64,000 bases of DNA, from positions 3,286,001 to 3,350,000 of the forward strand of contig NZ_JADPZX010000001.1 of the NCBI RefSeq assembly GCF_015712165.1. The letters are read 5' to 3'. Shown in pieces: positions 53,625 to 63,300 of the stretch (positions are counted from its first letter, which is position 1; every line of letters begins with the position of its first letter). The position numbers and the translations under genes are program-made. The stretch comes from Streptomyces spinoverrucosus. Its GTDB lineage: Bacteria; Actinomycetota; Actinomycetes; Streptomycetales; Streptomycetaceae. The notes under the pieces are model-generated. The model ran no database searches. It had not been told where the DNA came from and was given only the letters and a program-made list of their open reading frames with translations.

Positions 53625-54683
53625 CTATTTAGGTGGGCTGTTGGAGGCGTCGGCGGACGGCGACGCGGACGTGCTCAAGGACGTGCTCGGCGTCGGACTC
53701 ACCGGCGTACCCCCGCCCTCCCCGGCACCGCCGTTCATGAACAGCGCCGCCGCCGACACCCCGGCCGCCACCATCGCGGCGACCAGCAGGGCGATCACCA
53801 GCCGGTCCCGCGGGATGCGTTGCGGGCGGGTCGGCTCCGGCGTACGGCCCGTCTCCAGGAACTCCCCCAGCATCCGCTCCGCCTGCGCCGCGTCCAACCG
53901 CCGCTCCGGGTCGCGCTCCAGCAGCCCGAGTACGACGGGCAGCAGCGGCCCGACCTGCGCGGGCGGCCGGATCGGCGCGGCCACCACGGCGTGCAGGAGA
54001 CCGCCCAACGAGTCGCGGTGGAACGGCGATTCGCCGCTGACCGCCGTGCACAGCAGCACGCCGAGCGACCACAGGTCGGAGGCCGGGCCGGTGCCGGACC
54101 CCGACATCCGCTCGGGCGCGGTGTACTCGGGCGAGCCGACGAACGTCCCCGACTCGGTGAGCGTGGTGGCGCCCTCGACCTGGGCGACGCCGAAGTCGGT
54201 GAGGACGACACGGCCGGTGCCCGACTCGATGAGCACGTTCGCCGGCTTGAGGTCGCGGTGCAGGACGCCGTCCTCGTGCGCCGCGCGCAGCGCGCCGAGC
54301 AGGGCGATGCCGATCCGGGCGGCCTCGCGGACGTCGACCGGGCCGTGCGCGGCGATCCGGTCGGCGAGGGAGCCGCCGTCGATCAACTCCATGACGATGT
54401 AGAGGCGTTCGTCGTGCTCGACGACGTCGTGGACGACGCTGATGTGCGGGTGCCGCAACTGGGCCAGCGCACGGGCCTCACGCAGCGTGCGATCGCGTGA
54501 GGAACGGACGCGGGCCGCCGACGGCGAGTCGTCCGGGACCAGTTCCTTGACGGCCACCTGGCGGCCGAGCAGCTCGTCGGTGGCCCGCCAGACGACGCCC
54601 ATGCCGCCCCGCCCGAGCGCCGCCTGAAGCCGGTAACGGCCCGCGATGACCCGCTCGTCGGACCCCTCGCTCCCCATGAGCAC
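53625..54683 (-). CDS. Short membrane Ser/Thr protein kinase without a folded outer domain
   Basis: The protein has 352 residues. The kinase domain (~15-270) has GRGGMG, VAVKE, HRDLKPANV and DFGVAQ. A membrane segment (LVIALLVAAMVAAGVSAAALFM) is followed by only ~30 Ser/Thr/Pro-rich residues, so it lacks the outer domain found in the other kinases. The start is GTG at 54683 (GGGG nearby) or ATG at 54677. It may phosphorylate partners of its neighbours without sensing by itself. Confidence 0.88.
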   Translation of the reverse strand: MLMGSEGSDERVIAGRYRLQAALGRGGMGVVWRATDELLGRQVAVKELVPDDSPSAARVRSSRDRTLREARALAQLRHPHISVVHDVVEHDERLYIVMELIDGGSLADRIAAHGPVDVREAARIGIALLGALRAAHEDGVLHRDLKPANVLIESGTGRVVLTDFGVAQVEGATTLTESGTFVGSPEYTAPERMSGSGTGPASDLWSLGVLLCTAVSGESPFHRDSLGGLLHAVVAAPIRPPAQVGPLLPVVLGLLERDPERRLDAAQAERMLGEFLETGRTPEPTRPQRIPRDRLVIALLVAAMVAAGVSAAALFMNGGAGEGGGTPVSPTPSTSLSTSASPSADASNSPPK

Positions 54684-54755
54684 ATCATGCCCCAGCCGGA
54701 GCGGGACCCTCCGGGCCGAACGGGTGGCGTGGCCGACAAACGCCCATGCCCACGG

Positions 54756-56357
54756 TCAGGACGACTTGGGCCGCCACCCTTGCAGCAGGGTGTCGAACTG
54801 CTTCCGCGTCGTCTCCCAGTCCGCCGCGGGAGCCGACATGTAGATCGCGTACTCGACGCCGTCCCGGGCGATGTACATCTCCTCGATCGCCCGGCGCGGC
54901 CCCGCGTAGACGCCCGGGTCACTCTCCAGCGCGACCCATGTGTACTCCCACAGGGAACCCTCGCGGTCCCGGTAGTTGTTCTTCTCCATGGTCACGCGCT
55001 GGTACTGCGCCAGCCGCTGGAGCTGCTCCTCCAGGTCCAGCTGGTGCTCGTAGGGGTCGTCGAAGTCCGGTGAGGTGTCGACGGCGATGCGGACGAGGTG
55101 GATACCGCCGTCGGGCGAGTAGTCGATCTGCGTGAGGTCGCCCTGGACGCCGTACACCGACCGCTTCCAGCGATCGCTGGGCAGCGAGAGGCTGAAACCG
55201 GCCGGGTCGTCCTTGCGCACCCAGGTGGCCGGGACTGACTCCTGCGGGCTCGGTGAGGTCGAGGCGGAGGGGGTGACGGACGACGTGGCCGACCCGCCGT
55301 CCCGGGAGCGGCTCTCGTCCCACTGCTGCACCAGCACCGCACCGGCCCCGCCGACGACCGCCGCCATGGCCACGACGAGGGCCAGGGTGCGCAGCCGACG
55401 CCGCCGTGGGGCCGGCACGGCCACCGGGGCGGGAGCGACGTGGTGCGGCCGGGAGTGCTCCCGCGTCTCCTGCCGCGCCGGGCCCGGCTCCGGCTGCCGT
55501 GCGGGCGGCACGTACACCTCGGTCACCTGCGGCCGGCCCCCGTCCGCCACCTCGGCGAGCAGCCGCTCCGCCTCGTCGGAGGCGGGCCGCGCGGCCGGTT
55601 CCTTGCGGAGCAGCGCGTTGATCACGGGTCCGAGCGGGCCGGCGTTCCGGGGCTCGGTGGGATGCTCCTCGACGACGGCCTGCATGGTGGACAGCGGCGA
55701 GGTGCGGCGGAACGGCGAGGTGCCCTCCACCGCCGTGTACAGCGTCGCGCCGAGCGCCCACAGGTCGGACGCCGGTCCCGGGTCGTGCCCGCGGATCCGC
55801 TCGGGGGCGAGGTAGTCCACCGAGCCGACGACCTCTCCGGTGCGGGTGATCGTCGTGTCGCCGTCGATCTGCGCGATGCCGAAGTCGGTGAGCAGGACGC
55901 GGCCGTCGTCGGCGAGCAGCACGTTGCCGGGCTTGACGTCCCGGTGCAGCACGCCGGCGGTGTGCGCGGCCCGCAGGGCGCGCAGCACCCACATGCCGAT
56001 CCGGGCGGCCTCGGCGGACTCGACCCGGCCCCGCTGCTTGACCGCGTCGGCGAGCGAACGGCCCTCGACCAGCTCCATCACGATCCACGGCCGGCCGTCG
56101 TGTTCGAGTACGTCGTGGACGGTGACCACGGCCGAGTGGTTGATCCGCGCGGCAGCGCGCGCCTCCGCACGGGTGCGGGCCAGCAGGACGGCCTGGTCGC
56201 TCTCGGAGACGTAGAGCGCGGCGGTCAACTCCTTGATCGCGACGGCCCGGTGCAACACCTCGTCATGGGCACGCCATACCCGACCCATGCCACCGCTGCC
56301 GATGGCGTCGGTGAGCCGGTAGCGGCCCCCGATGAGCGCGCCCTGCATCTGATTCAC
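54756..56357 (-). CDS. Membrane Ser/Thr protein kinase
   Basis: The protein has 533 residues. The kinase domain has GSGGMG, VAIKE, HRDVKPGNV and DFGIAQ. A Pro/Arg-rich linker, a membrane segment (LALVVAMAAVVGGAGAVLV), a Ser-rich spacer and an outer domain follow (FSLSLPSDRWKRSVYGVQG, then LVRIAVDTSPDF). GTG at 56357 follows GGGG; ATG at 56348 is an alternative. The outer domain resembles those of the other kinases here. Confidence 0.9.
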   Translation of the reverse strand: MNQMQGALIGGRYRLTDAIGSGGMGRVWRAHDEVLHRAVAIKELTAALYVSESDQAVLLARTRAEARAAARINHSAVVTVHDVLEHDGRPWIVMELVEGRSLADAVKQRGRVESAEAARIGMWVLRALRAAHTAGVLHRDVKPGNVLLADDGRVLLTDFGIAQIDGDTTITRTGEVVGSVDYLAPERIRGHDPGPASDLWALGATLYTAVEGTSPFRRTSPLSTMQAVVEEHPTEPRNAGPLGPVINALLRKEPAARPASDEAERLLAEVADGGRPQVTEVYVPPARQPEPGPARQETREHSRPHHVAPAPVAVPAPRRRRLRTLALVVAMAAVVGGAGAVLVQQWDESRSRDGGSATSSVTPSASTSPSPQESVPATWVRKDDPAGFSLSLPSDRWKRSVYGVQGDLTQIDYSPDGGIHLVRIAVDTSPDFDDPYEHQLDLEEQLQRLAQYQRVTMEKNNYRDREGSLWEYTWVALESDPGVYAGPRRAIEEMYIARDGVEYAIYMSAPAADWETTRKQFDTLLQGWRPKSS

Positions 56358-56501
56358 GTTTCCCCGCAATGCTCTTGACAGAGTCAGGGTAGGGACCCGT
56401 CCTCGAACGGGGAACCACGGGGGCGCCAAGGAGACCGCACTGTGACGGTTGTCGCTTTCGGTGACCGGAAGCAACCATGGGGCCAACTGCCCCCGACGGG
56501 G

Positions 56502-59333
56502 TCAGCCGGTGGCCCGGTAGGTCGCCGCCGCCTGCTCGTACAGCCGGGTCACCTGGTCCCGCTCGGCCTCCGGTCCGCGCACCTGGAGCACGTGGTAGCG
56601 CCCGTCGAGGAGCATCGCGAGATTGCGCACGAACAGGTCGCGGCCGCTGTCGTCACTCCACGTGAACTGCCCCTCGGCCATGGTCCGCCCGCCCACCTCT
56701 ATGGTCTTCAGACCGGTGGAGGTCGCCCAGCTCGACTCCCGGTACGGCCGCAGTTCGGGCTCCCGCTCCCGCTGGTACGCCATCGGATCGCTGCCGTACT
56801 CGTCCGCGCCGTCCCGTCCCGGTACGACGATCAGCTCGAAGTCGCCCTGGGAGTAGACGACCTGCCCGCTGCCGTTCTTCGGCGCGCGCTGCCAGCCCTC
56901 GGCAACGGCGACACGGAAGCCCTCCGGGTCGTCGTGCAGGGTGAAGCCCTCGGCGACCTCGGCCCGCGTTCCGGTCGGCTCGTCGTCCGGCGAGTTCTGG
57001 TCGGGGCGCGGCTCGCTGCTCGCCTCCGGCGTCGGGTCGGGCGCCTGGCTGACCTGACCGGCGGCCCCGGTCCGGTCGGGGGCCGCGCCGCTGTCGCCGC
57101 TGTCGCCGCTCTCGTCGGCCTTCGGCATGAACAGCACGGCGTACGCGATCGCGCCGGCCAGCGCGAGCAGTATCAGCAGGAGCAGGGTGCGGCCGAGGCT
57201 GCGGGGGGAACGCGTCTTCTCCTTCCCCCGCTTGTGCCGCCCGTGCCGGGCGGGCAGACCGGCGCGCCGCCTGCGCACCAGCTCGCCCTTGCGGCGCACG
57301 ATCGGCAGCCGGCTCGCGTCGGGCGGCGGCGCGGCGACGACATGCACGCCGGCCTCCGGCTCGGGCGCGGACCGCACCAGCGAACGCAGCCAGCCGCGCA
57401 GTTCCTCGAAGTCCAGCCGCTCGGTGGGGTCCTGGCGCAGCAGCGACTCCACGACCGGCCGCAGCGGCCCGCACTCCTCGGCGAAGGCGGGCGGCTCGGC
57501 GCACACCAGCTGCACCAGCTCGGCCGTCGACTCCTCCGGGTAGGGCGCATGCCCCTGTACGGCCCTGAAGAGCAGCGCCCCCAGCGCCCACAGGTCGGTG
57601 GCGGGACCGATGGGCGGCGCGAGCTGCCAGTTCTCGTGCACCGGCCCGGCCTGCTCCGGCGCCCACCGCTCGGTCACGGGTCCCACCACAGCCATCCGCG
57701 CCTGCCGCGCCCGCTCCGCCGCCAGCGCGGTGGCGGGGCCGCGGGGGGCCGCGGGGGTTCCGGCTACGAGGTCGTCCCAGCGGGTGCCGCTACGGCCTTG
57801 GAGTGCCGCTTCCTGAGCAGGGGCGGGTACGGCGGGGTGAACGAGGCCGTTATTGCGGGCGGCGGGCTCGATGCCCGGCCGGGCGAGGCCGTTGCTGTGG
57901 GGCGGCACGCCAGGCTGCTGGGTGAGGCCGTCGCCGTGGGGTGGCAGGCCGTGCTGCCTGAGACTGTCGCCGTGGGGCGGCAGGCCGTGCTGCCTGAGAC
58001 TGTCGCCGTGGGGTGGCAGGCCGTGCTGCCTGAGACTGTCGCCGTGGGGCGGCACGCCAGGCTGGGCCAGGCCGTTGGTCTGGAGCCGTCCACTCGGCTG
58101 GACCAGGCCGTCGCCGTGGGGCGGCAGCGCAGGCTGCGTGAGGCCGTTGCCCTGGTGCGGTACGCCCTGCCGCGCCGGGCCGCCGCTCTGGGACTGCCCG
58201 TTGTTCCCGACCCCGGTGTTGCGCGGCTCCGCGCCATGCCAGGGCGTGGCGCGTACGCCGTACGGGTCGGCTATCTGGCCCGGCGGGCCGCCCTGGGGCC
58301 CGCCCGTGTACGACGGCTGCTCCCTGCCGCCCTCGGATGCGGGGCGGGCGCCGGGCAGGGCAGCGCCGCCGCTCTGCTGGGCCTCCTGGACCCGGGCCGC
58401 GGCCCGCGCCCCTGCCCGGTACGCGGCGATCGCCCCGGCCCGTGCCGCCCGGATGTCCCCGCCGGACTCCTGCGCCCGGCGCGCCAGCGCGGCCGAACCT
58501 CCCACGCCGCCCGTCGCGTCCGCACCCGGCACCGCCAGCCCTCCGGCCGCCCGCGCCTCGATGGCCGCCCGCCGGGCAGCCTCGGGATCGCCGCCACTGA
58601 GCCCGTTCGGACCATGACCCTCGGCAGAGCCGCCCGCTCCGAACGTCCCCCTGGCCGCTCCCAGGCCCCCGGCAGCCCCGCCGTCGTCGCCGCCACCGTC
58701 GTCGTACAGCGGCGCCGGCACCGGGTCGTACCCGCACAACGCTTCCTCCGCCGCCCCCACCGCCAGGCCGGTCAGCATGACCCGCCCGTCGTCGCAGACC
58801 AGCACTGTCCGCGCGGTGATGTTCCGGTGCACCCAGCCGTGCGCGTGCAGCACCCGCAGCGCCGTCAGCACGTCGGAGGCGACCTCGGCCGCCCGATACG
58901 GCGTCAGCGGCTGCTCGGCGAGCAGCGCGGCCAGCGGTCGCGCCGCCACCAACTCGCTCACCACCCACAGCGACCCGCCCTCGGCGAACACGTCGAAGAC
59001 CTGGTCGAGCCGCGGATGGTCAGGGATCGCGGCAGCGGCCTGGGCGGCCTCCACCGCACGCCGTACCGCCGGATCCGTGGGCCGCCGAACCGCCCCCGCG
59101 CGCCCGGTCGACGGCCGCCGCGCCGCACGCTCACGCGCCGTGAACCCCTCGGGCAGCCCCTCCGCGTCGAGCACCTCCGCCTCGACGACCTCCGGCAACG
59201 GCACCTGCCGGACCAGGACTTCCTGCCCGCTGTAGGTGTCGAAGGCCCGGGTCTCCGTGAGTTCGTACTCGTCGGAGGGCGGCAGCGGCAGGCGGTAGCG
59301 GTCGGCGAGTACCCGCCCCGCATAGTCGTCCAC
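56502..59333 (-). CDS. Pseudokinase-like membrane protein with a large repeat-containing insertion
   Basis: The protein has 943 residues. The kinase fold is present, but the catalytic signatures are lost: no Gly loop, Arg42 in place of the ATP-binding Lys (VLVRQV), HRN (169-171) instead of HRD, and TGL (188-190) instead of DFG. A ~380-residue Gly/Pro/Gln/Ala-rich insertion, including 12-residue tandem repeats (LPPHGDSLRQHG), separates the N-lobe part from the C-lobe (PATDLWALGALLF). Then come a membrane segment (LLLLILLALAGAIAYAVLF) and an outer domain. GTG at 59333 follows GGGGGAGG. It probably acts by scaffolding or allostery. Confidence 0.85.
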   Translation of the reverse strand: MDDYAGRVLADRYRLPLPPSDEYELTETRAFDTYSGQEVLVRQVPLPEVVEAEVLDAEGLPEGFTARERAARRPSTGRAGAVRRPTDPAVRRAVEAAQAAAAIPDHPRLDQVFDVFAEGGSLWVVSELVAARPLAALLAEQPLTPYRAAEVASDVLTALRVLHAHGWVHRNITARTVLVCDDGRVMLTGLAVGAAEEALCGYDPVPAPLYDDGGGDDGGAAGGLGAARGTFGAGGSAEGHGPNGLSGGDPEAARRAAIEARAAGGLAVPGADATGGVGGSAALARRAQESGGDIRAARAGAIAAYRAGARAAARVQEAQQSGGAALPGARPASEGGREQPSYTGGPQGGPPGQIADPYGVRATPWHGAEPRNTGVGNNGQSQSGGPARQGVPHQGNGLTQPALPPHGDGLVQPSGRLQTNGLAQPGVPPHGDSLRQHGLPPHGDSLRQHGLPPHGDSLRQHGLPPHGDGLTQQPGVPPHSNGLARPGIEPAARNNGLVHPAVPAPAQEAALQGRSGTRWDDLVAGTPAAPRGPATALAAERARQARMAVVGPVTERWAPEQAGPVHENWQLAPPIGPATDLWALGALLFRAVQGHAPYPEESTAELVQLVCAEPPAFAEECGPLRPVVESLLRQDPTERLDFEELRGWLRSLVRSAPEPEAGVHVVAAPPPDASRLPIVRRKGELVRRRRAGLPARHGRHKRGKEKTRSPRSLGRTLLLLILLALAGAIAYAVLFMPKADESGDSGDSGAAPDRTGAAGQVSQAPDPTPEASSEPRPDQNSPDDEPTGTRAEVAEGFTLHDDPEGFRVAVAEGWQRAPKNGSGQVVYSQGDFELIVVPGRDGADEYGSDPMAYQREREPELRPYRESSWATSTGLKTIEVGGRTMAEGQFTWSDDSGRDLFVRNLAMLLDGRYHVLQVRGPEAERDQVTRLYEQAAATYRATG
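57930..58058 (-). repeat. 36-bp tandem repeats in the pseudokinase gene
   Basis: Three complete 36-bp units (57930-57965, 57966-58001, 58002-58037) plus a partial fourth differ only by one base, which is silent. Such identity implies recent expansion. They encode PPHGDSLRQHGL. Confidence 0.85.
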
Positions 59334-59516
59334 GTTGCCTCCCCCGGCCGCCCGGTGGTCAATTCCGTTCGTGTGGCGCCCCGTTCCGGATGCGTTCCCG
59401 ATGCGTACGGTTCGCAACCACTCACGATACGTGCCGGAGGCAACCCGCACGGAGGGATGGGGAGATCTCACGAGATCCCATGGGACGCCCTGCGCGGGGC
59501 CAGCGCCCCGGCCCGG

Positions 59517-61508
59517 TCACGCCTTCGGTTTGAAGGTGCTGGTCAGCGTCCGCCACGTGGACTTGCGCAGTTCGCCGTCCCACGCCGCGGCCTTCGCCGT
59601 GTACATCAACGCATAGCCCTGATGGTCGTTGACGACGAACCCCCGGTCGATCGTCCGGTACTTCGTACCTCCGTCGACATAGGTGAACTCCCAGTCGGCC
59701 GTGTTCCAACCGCGGTAGTCCACCTCCTCTATTCGGATCCGGTCGTACTGCGAGCGCGTCATGTAGCGCTCCTGGTTCTTCCAGTCCTGCACGGGGTCGT
59801 CCTTGGGCGTGGCGGTCCAGGCGATGAGCAGTTTCTGCCCGTTGGGCCCGGTGAACCGGTCACCTGCCGCGTCCGACGAACCGTACTTCCAGCCCTTGGG
59901 CAGTCCTATGGAGTAGCCCTGGCCGCCCTGGTACGTCTTCTCCGCGGCGGAGCCGTCCGAGGAGTCCCCGGCGTCCGAGGAGTTGTCCGACGAGCCGTCC
60001 GACTCCTGGTCGCCGTCCCCGGCCGCCGCCCCGCCACTGGCGCTGGGCGTGTTGCCCGGCGTGGACCCCGCCGATGCCGACGCCGACGCCGCACCGTCGG
60101 TGTGGGCGCCGCCGTCGTCGGACCTGGTGTCGGCGCTCTCGCTCGCCCCGGCGGCCGTCTTGTCGCCGCCCCGGGACTGGTTGGACCCGTCGTCGCCCGA
60201 GTTGAGCGCCACGGCCAGCACGACACCGAGCACGGCGAGCACCACGACCACCGCGATGACCACCAGCGTCCGCCGGGGCACCACGTCGGTGAGCGGCGCC
60301 CTCGGCACCGGCCGCGGCGGCAGGTCCGGCGGCGTCATCACGGGCCATCCGGAACTCCGGCCGCCAGACGCGCTCTTCGTACCGGACTCCGGCGCGGACA
60401 CAGCGGTCGTACGCCCCGCGTCCCCGCCCGATGTATCCCCGCTCCCGGACGTCGTACGAGCTGCCGCCGCCGCGCCCGTGGCCACCGCGGCCTTGCGGGC
60501 CGACGGCAACGCCCCGCGCAGCCGGTCACCCCCTTCGCGGCTCTCGCCGCCCGCCGAACTCCTCTTCTTCGCGGGCGCGTCCGGCTGTGGGGGCAGCGGC
60601 ACGACCTTGGTCGCGTCCGCCGGCTCGGCCGTCTTCGGGTCGGGCGCGTTGATCACGCCGTTGAGCAGGGCCCGGGCGCCGGCGTCGTCGAGGCGCTTCT
60701 CGGGGTCCTTGGTGAGCAGCCCGTAGATGACGTCCTTGAGCGGGCCGGCGTTCTTCGGCTCCTCCAGCGGCTCGGTCATCACCGCGGTGAGCGTGGCGAT
60801 CGCGGAGCCCTTGTCGTACGGCGGGACACCCTCGACCGCCGCGTACAGCAGACCGCCGAGCGACCACAGGTCGGCGGCCGGGCCGGGCTTGTGGCCGCGG
60901 GCGCGCTCGGGGGAGATGTAGGAGGGCGCGCCGACGAGCATGCCGGTGGAGGTGATGGACGGGTCGCCCTCGACCTGGGCGATGCCGAAGTCGGTGAGCA
61001 CGACCCGGCCGTCGTCGGCGATCAGCACGTTCGACGGCTTCACGTCGCGGTGCAGGATGCCCTCGCGGTGCGCCGAGCGCAGTACGTCGAGGACGGCGAG
61101 GCCGACCTCGGCGGCGCGCCGGGGCTGAAGCAGGCCGTCCTCGCGGATGACTTCGGCGAGGGACTTGCCCTCGACGAGTTCCATCACGATCCATGGCCGG
61201 TCGTCCTCGTCGACCACGTCGAAGACCGTCACCGCGCTGGTGTTGCGGATCCGCGCGATGGCCTTGGCCTCGCGCAGGGTGCGCGTGATGAGCCGGCGCT
61301 TCTCGTCCTCGTCGATGTTGGTCGGGAACCGCAGCTCCTTGACGGCGACCGTCCGGCCGAGGGTCTCGTCCTCGGCGCGCCACACCGTGCCCATGCCGCC
61401 GCGGCCCAGCACGTCTCCCAGCCGGTACCGCCCGGCGAGAAGACGCTGCTCGTTCTTGTCCTGACGAGTGTCCTGACGGGATGTCCCCGCCCGCTCCGCC
61501 TCCGACAT
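59517..61508 (-). CDS. Membrane Ser/Thr protein kinase (first of the cluster)
   Basis: The protein has 663 residues. The kinase domain (~25-285) has GRGGMG, VAVKE, HRDVKPSNV and DFGIAQ. A linker, a membrane segment (LVVIAVVVVLAVLGVVLAVAL), a long Ser/Gly/Asp-rich spacer and an outer domain follow (YSIGLPKGWKYGSSDAAGD, then WNTADWEFTYVDGG). ATG at 61508 follows GAGGGG. It is 85 bases downstream of glpD, so it could be read through from it. Confidence 0.9.
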   Translation of the reverse strand: MSEAERAGTSRQDTRQDKNEQRLLAGRYRLGDVLGRGGMGTVWRAEDETLGRTVAVKELRFPTNIDEDEKRRLITRTLREAKAIARIRNTSAVTVFDVVDEDDRPWIVMELVEGKSLAEVIREDGLLQPRRAAEVGLAVLDVLRSAHREGILHRDVKPSNVLIADDGRVVLTDFGIAQVEGDPSITSTGMLVGAPSYISPERARGHKPGPAADLWSLGGLLYAAVEGVPPYDKGSAIATLTAVMTEPLEEPKNAGPLKDVIYGLLTKDPEKRLDDAGARALLNGVINAPDPKTAEPADATKVVPLPPQPDAPAKKRSSAGGESREGGDRLRGALPSARKAAVATGAAAAARTTSGSGDTSGGDAGRTTAVSAPESGTKSASGGRSSGWPVMTPPDLPPRPVPRAPLTDVVPRRTLVVIAVVVVLAVLGVVLAVALNSGDDGSNQSRGGDKTAAGASESADTRSDDGGAHTDGAASASASAGSTPGNTPSASGGAAAGDGDQESDGSSDNSSDAGDSSDGSAAEKTYQGGQGYSIGLPKGWKYGSSDAAGDRFTGPNGQKLLIAWTATPKDDPVQDWKNQERYMTRSQYDRIRIEEVDYRGWNTADWEFTYVDGGTKYRTIDRGFVVNDHQGYALMYTAKAAAWDGELRKSTWRTLTSTFKPKA

Positions 61509-61593
61509 GCGTCCCCTCATGCAACCCGCCCTGACAGAGCCTCCATTGTCCCTCACCCGACAAGTGGCTCACGCCCAGGGTGCCCCCACGCTC

Positions 61594-63300
61594 CTACAAC
61601 GGCACGATGTCCGGCGCCCCCAGCCTCGCCGCGTCCGCCGTGAGGTCGTCCGGCTGGCGCTGCGACTCCCGCTCGGCCTCGACCCGCTTCTCGTAGTGCT
61701 GGACCTCGCGCTCGATCTGGTCCTTGTCCCAGCCCAGCACGGGCGCCATCAACTCGGCGGCCTCGCGGGCACAGCGGGTGCCCCGGTCGAAGGTCTCTAT
61801 GGAGATCCGGGTGCGCCGCGTCAGGACGTCGTCCAGGTGCCGCGCGCCTTCGTGCGAGGCCGCGTACACGACCTCGGCGCGCAGATAGTCGTCGGCGCCC
61901 GTGAGCGGCTCGCCCAGCGAGGAGTCCGCGGCGATGAGGTCGAACAGTTCCTCGGCCATGGACCCGTACCGGTTCAGCAGGTGTTCGACGCGCACCACAT
62001 GGAGGCCGGTGCGCGCGGCGATCCGCGCCCGCGCGTTCCACAGCGCCCGGTACCCCTCCGCACCGAGCAGCGGTACGTCCTCGGTGACGCACTCGGCGAC
62101 CCGCAGATCCAGCCCGTGCACCGCCTCGTCGACCGCGTCCTTGGCCATCACCCGGTACGTCGTGTACTTGCCGCCCGCCACCACGACCAGCCCCGGCACC
62201 GGGTGCGCGACGGTGTGCTCGCGGGACAGCTTGCTGGTGGCGTCCGACTCGCCGGCGAGCAGCGGCCGCAGACCGGCGTACACACCCTCGACGTCGTCCC
62301 GTGTCAGCGGCACCGCGAGCACCGAGTTCACATGCTCCAGCAGATAGTCGATGTCGGCGCTGGACGCGGCGGGGTGCGCCTTGTCGAGGTCCCAGTCGGT
62401 GTCGGTGGTGCCGATGATCCAGTGCCGGCCCCAGGGGATGACGAACAGCACGGACTTCTCGGTGCGCAGGATCAGCCCGGTGGTGGAGTGGATGCGGTCC
62501 TTGGGCACGACGAGGTGGATGCCCTTGGACGCCCGGACGTGGAACTGCCCCCGCTCCCCCACCATCGCCTGGGTGTCGTCGGTCCACACGCCGGTGGCGT
62601 TGACGATCTGCTTGGCGTGGATCTCGTACTGCCCGCCGCCCTCGACGTCCTGCACCCGGGCCCCGACCACGCGCTCGCCCTCGCGCAGGAAACCGGTCAC
62701 CCGCGCCCGGTTGGCCGCCTTCGCCCCGTACGACACCGCCGTACGCACCAGCGTGGCGACGAACCGGGCGTCGTCCATCTGGGCGTCGTAGTACTGCAAA
62801 GCGCCGACCAGCGCGTGCTTCTTCAGTGCGGGTGCCACGCGCAGGGCCTGATGGCGGCTCAGGTGCCGATGTACGGGCAGGCCTCGTCCGTGTCCGCGGG
62901 CCATCGACATGGCGTCGTAGAGCGCGACGCCCGAACCGGCGTACAGCCGTTCCCAGCCCTTGTGCTGCAAGGGGTAGAGGAAGGGCACCGGCTTCACCAG
63001 ATGCGGCGCCAGCCGCTCCAGTAGCAGGCCGCGCTCCTTCAGCGCCTCGCGGACGAGGCCGAAGTCGAGCATCTCCAGGTAGCGCAGGCCGCCGTGTATG
63101 AGTTTGCTGGACCGGCTCGATGTGCCCGACGCCCAGTCACGCGCCTCGACCAGGCCTGTCGACAGGCCGCGGGTCACGGCGTCCAGCGCGGTGCCCGCGC
63201 CGACCACTCCGGCGCCCACGACCAGCAGGTCCAGTTCCCGCTCGGCCATCGCCGCGAGCGACTCGGCGCGCTGCGCCGGCCCCAGTGTCCCTGTCCTCAC
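61594..63300 (-). CDS. glpD: Aerobic glycerol-3-phosphate dehydrogenase
   Basis: The protein has 568 residues. The FAD motif VVGAGVVGAGTALDAVTRG is near residue 27; DWASGTSSRSSKLIHGGLRYLE is the GlpD signature; ATGVWTDDTQ and GTTDTDWD follow, and the C-terminal DAO_C domain is present. It oxidises glycerol-3-phosphate to dihydroxyacetone phosphate at the membrane, passing electrons to quinone. GTG at 63300 follows GGGAGG by 5 bases. It starts a run of nine minus-strand genes. Confidence 0.94.
   Translation of the reverse strand: MRTGTLGPAQRAESLAAMAERELDLLVVGAGVVGAGTALDAVTRGLSTGLVEARDWASGTSSRSSKLIHGGLRYLEMLDFGLVREALKERGLLLERLAPHLVKPVPFLYPLQHKGWERLYAGSGVALYDAMSMARGHGRGLPVHRHLSRHQALRVAPALKKHALVGALQYYDAQMDDARFVATLVRTAVSYGAKAANRARVTGFLREGERVVGARVQDVEGGGQYEIHAKQIVNATGVWTDDTQAMVGERGQFHVRASKGIHLVVPKDRIHSTTGLILRTEKSVLFVIPWGRHWIIGTTDTDWDLDKAHPAASSADIDYLLEHVNSVLAVPLTRDDVEGVYAGLRPLLAGESDATSKLSREHTVAHPVPGLVVVAGGKYTTYRVMAKDAVDEAVHGLDLRVAECVTEDVPLLGAEGYRALWNARARIAARTGLHVVRVEHLLNRYGSMAEELFDLIAADSSLGEPLTGADDYLRAEVVYAASHEGARHLDDVLTRRTRISIETFDRGTRCAREAAELMAPVLGWDKDQIEREVQHYEKRVEAERESQRQPDDLTADAARLGAPDIVPL

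Noticed and set aside
57930..58058. A possible CRISPR array or iteron origin
   Set aside because: Direct 36-bp coding repeats without spacers, in frame in the pseudokinase gene.
56442..61643. A 1733-codon open frame on the plus strand
   Set aside because: It runs antisense across two kinase-fold genes with clear motifs on the minus strand; long antisense frames are normal at this G+C and this one shows no domain.
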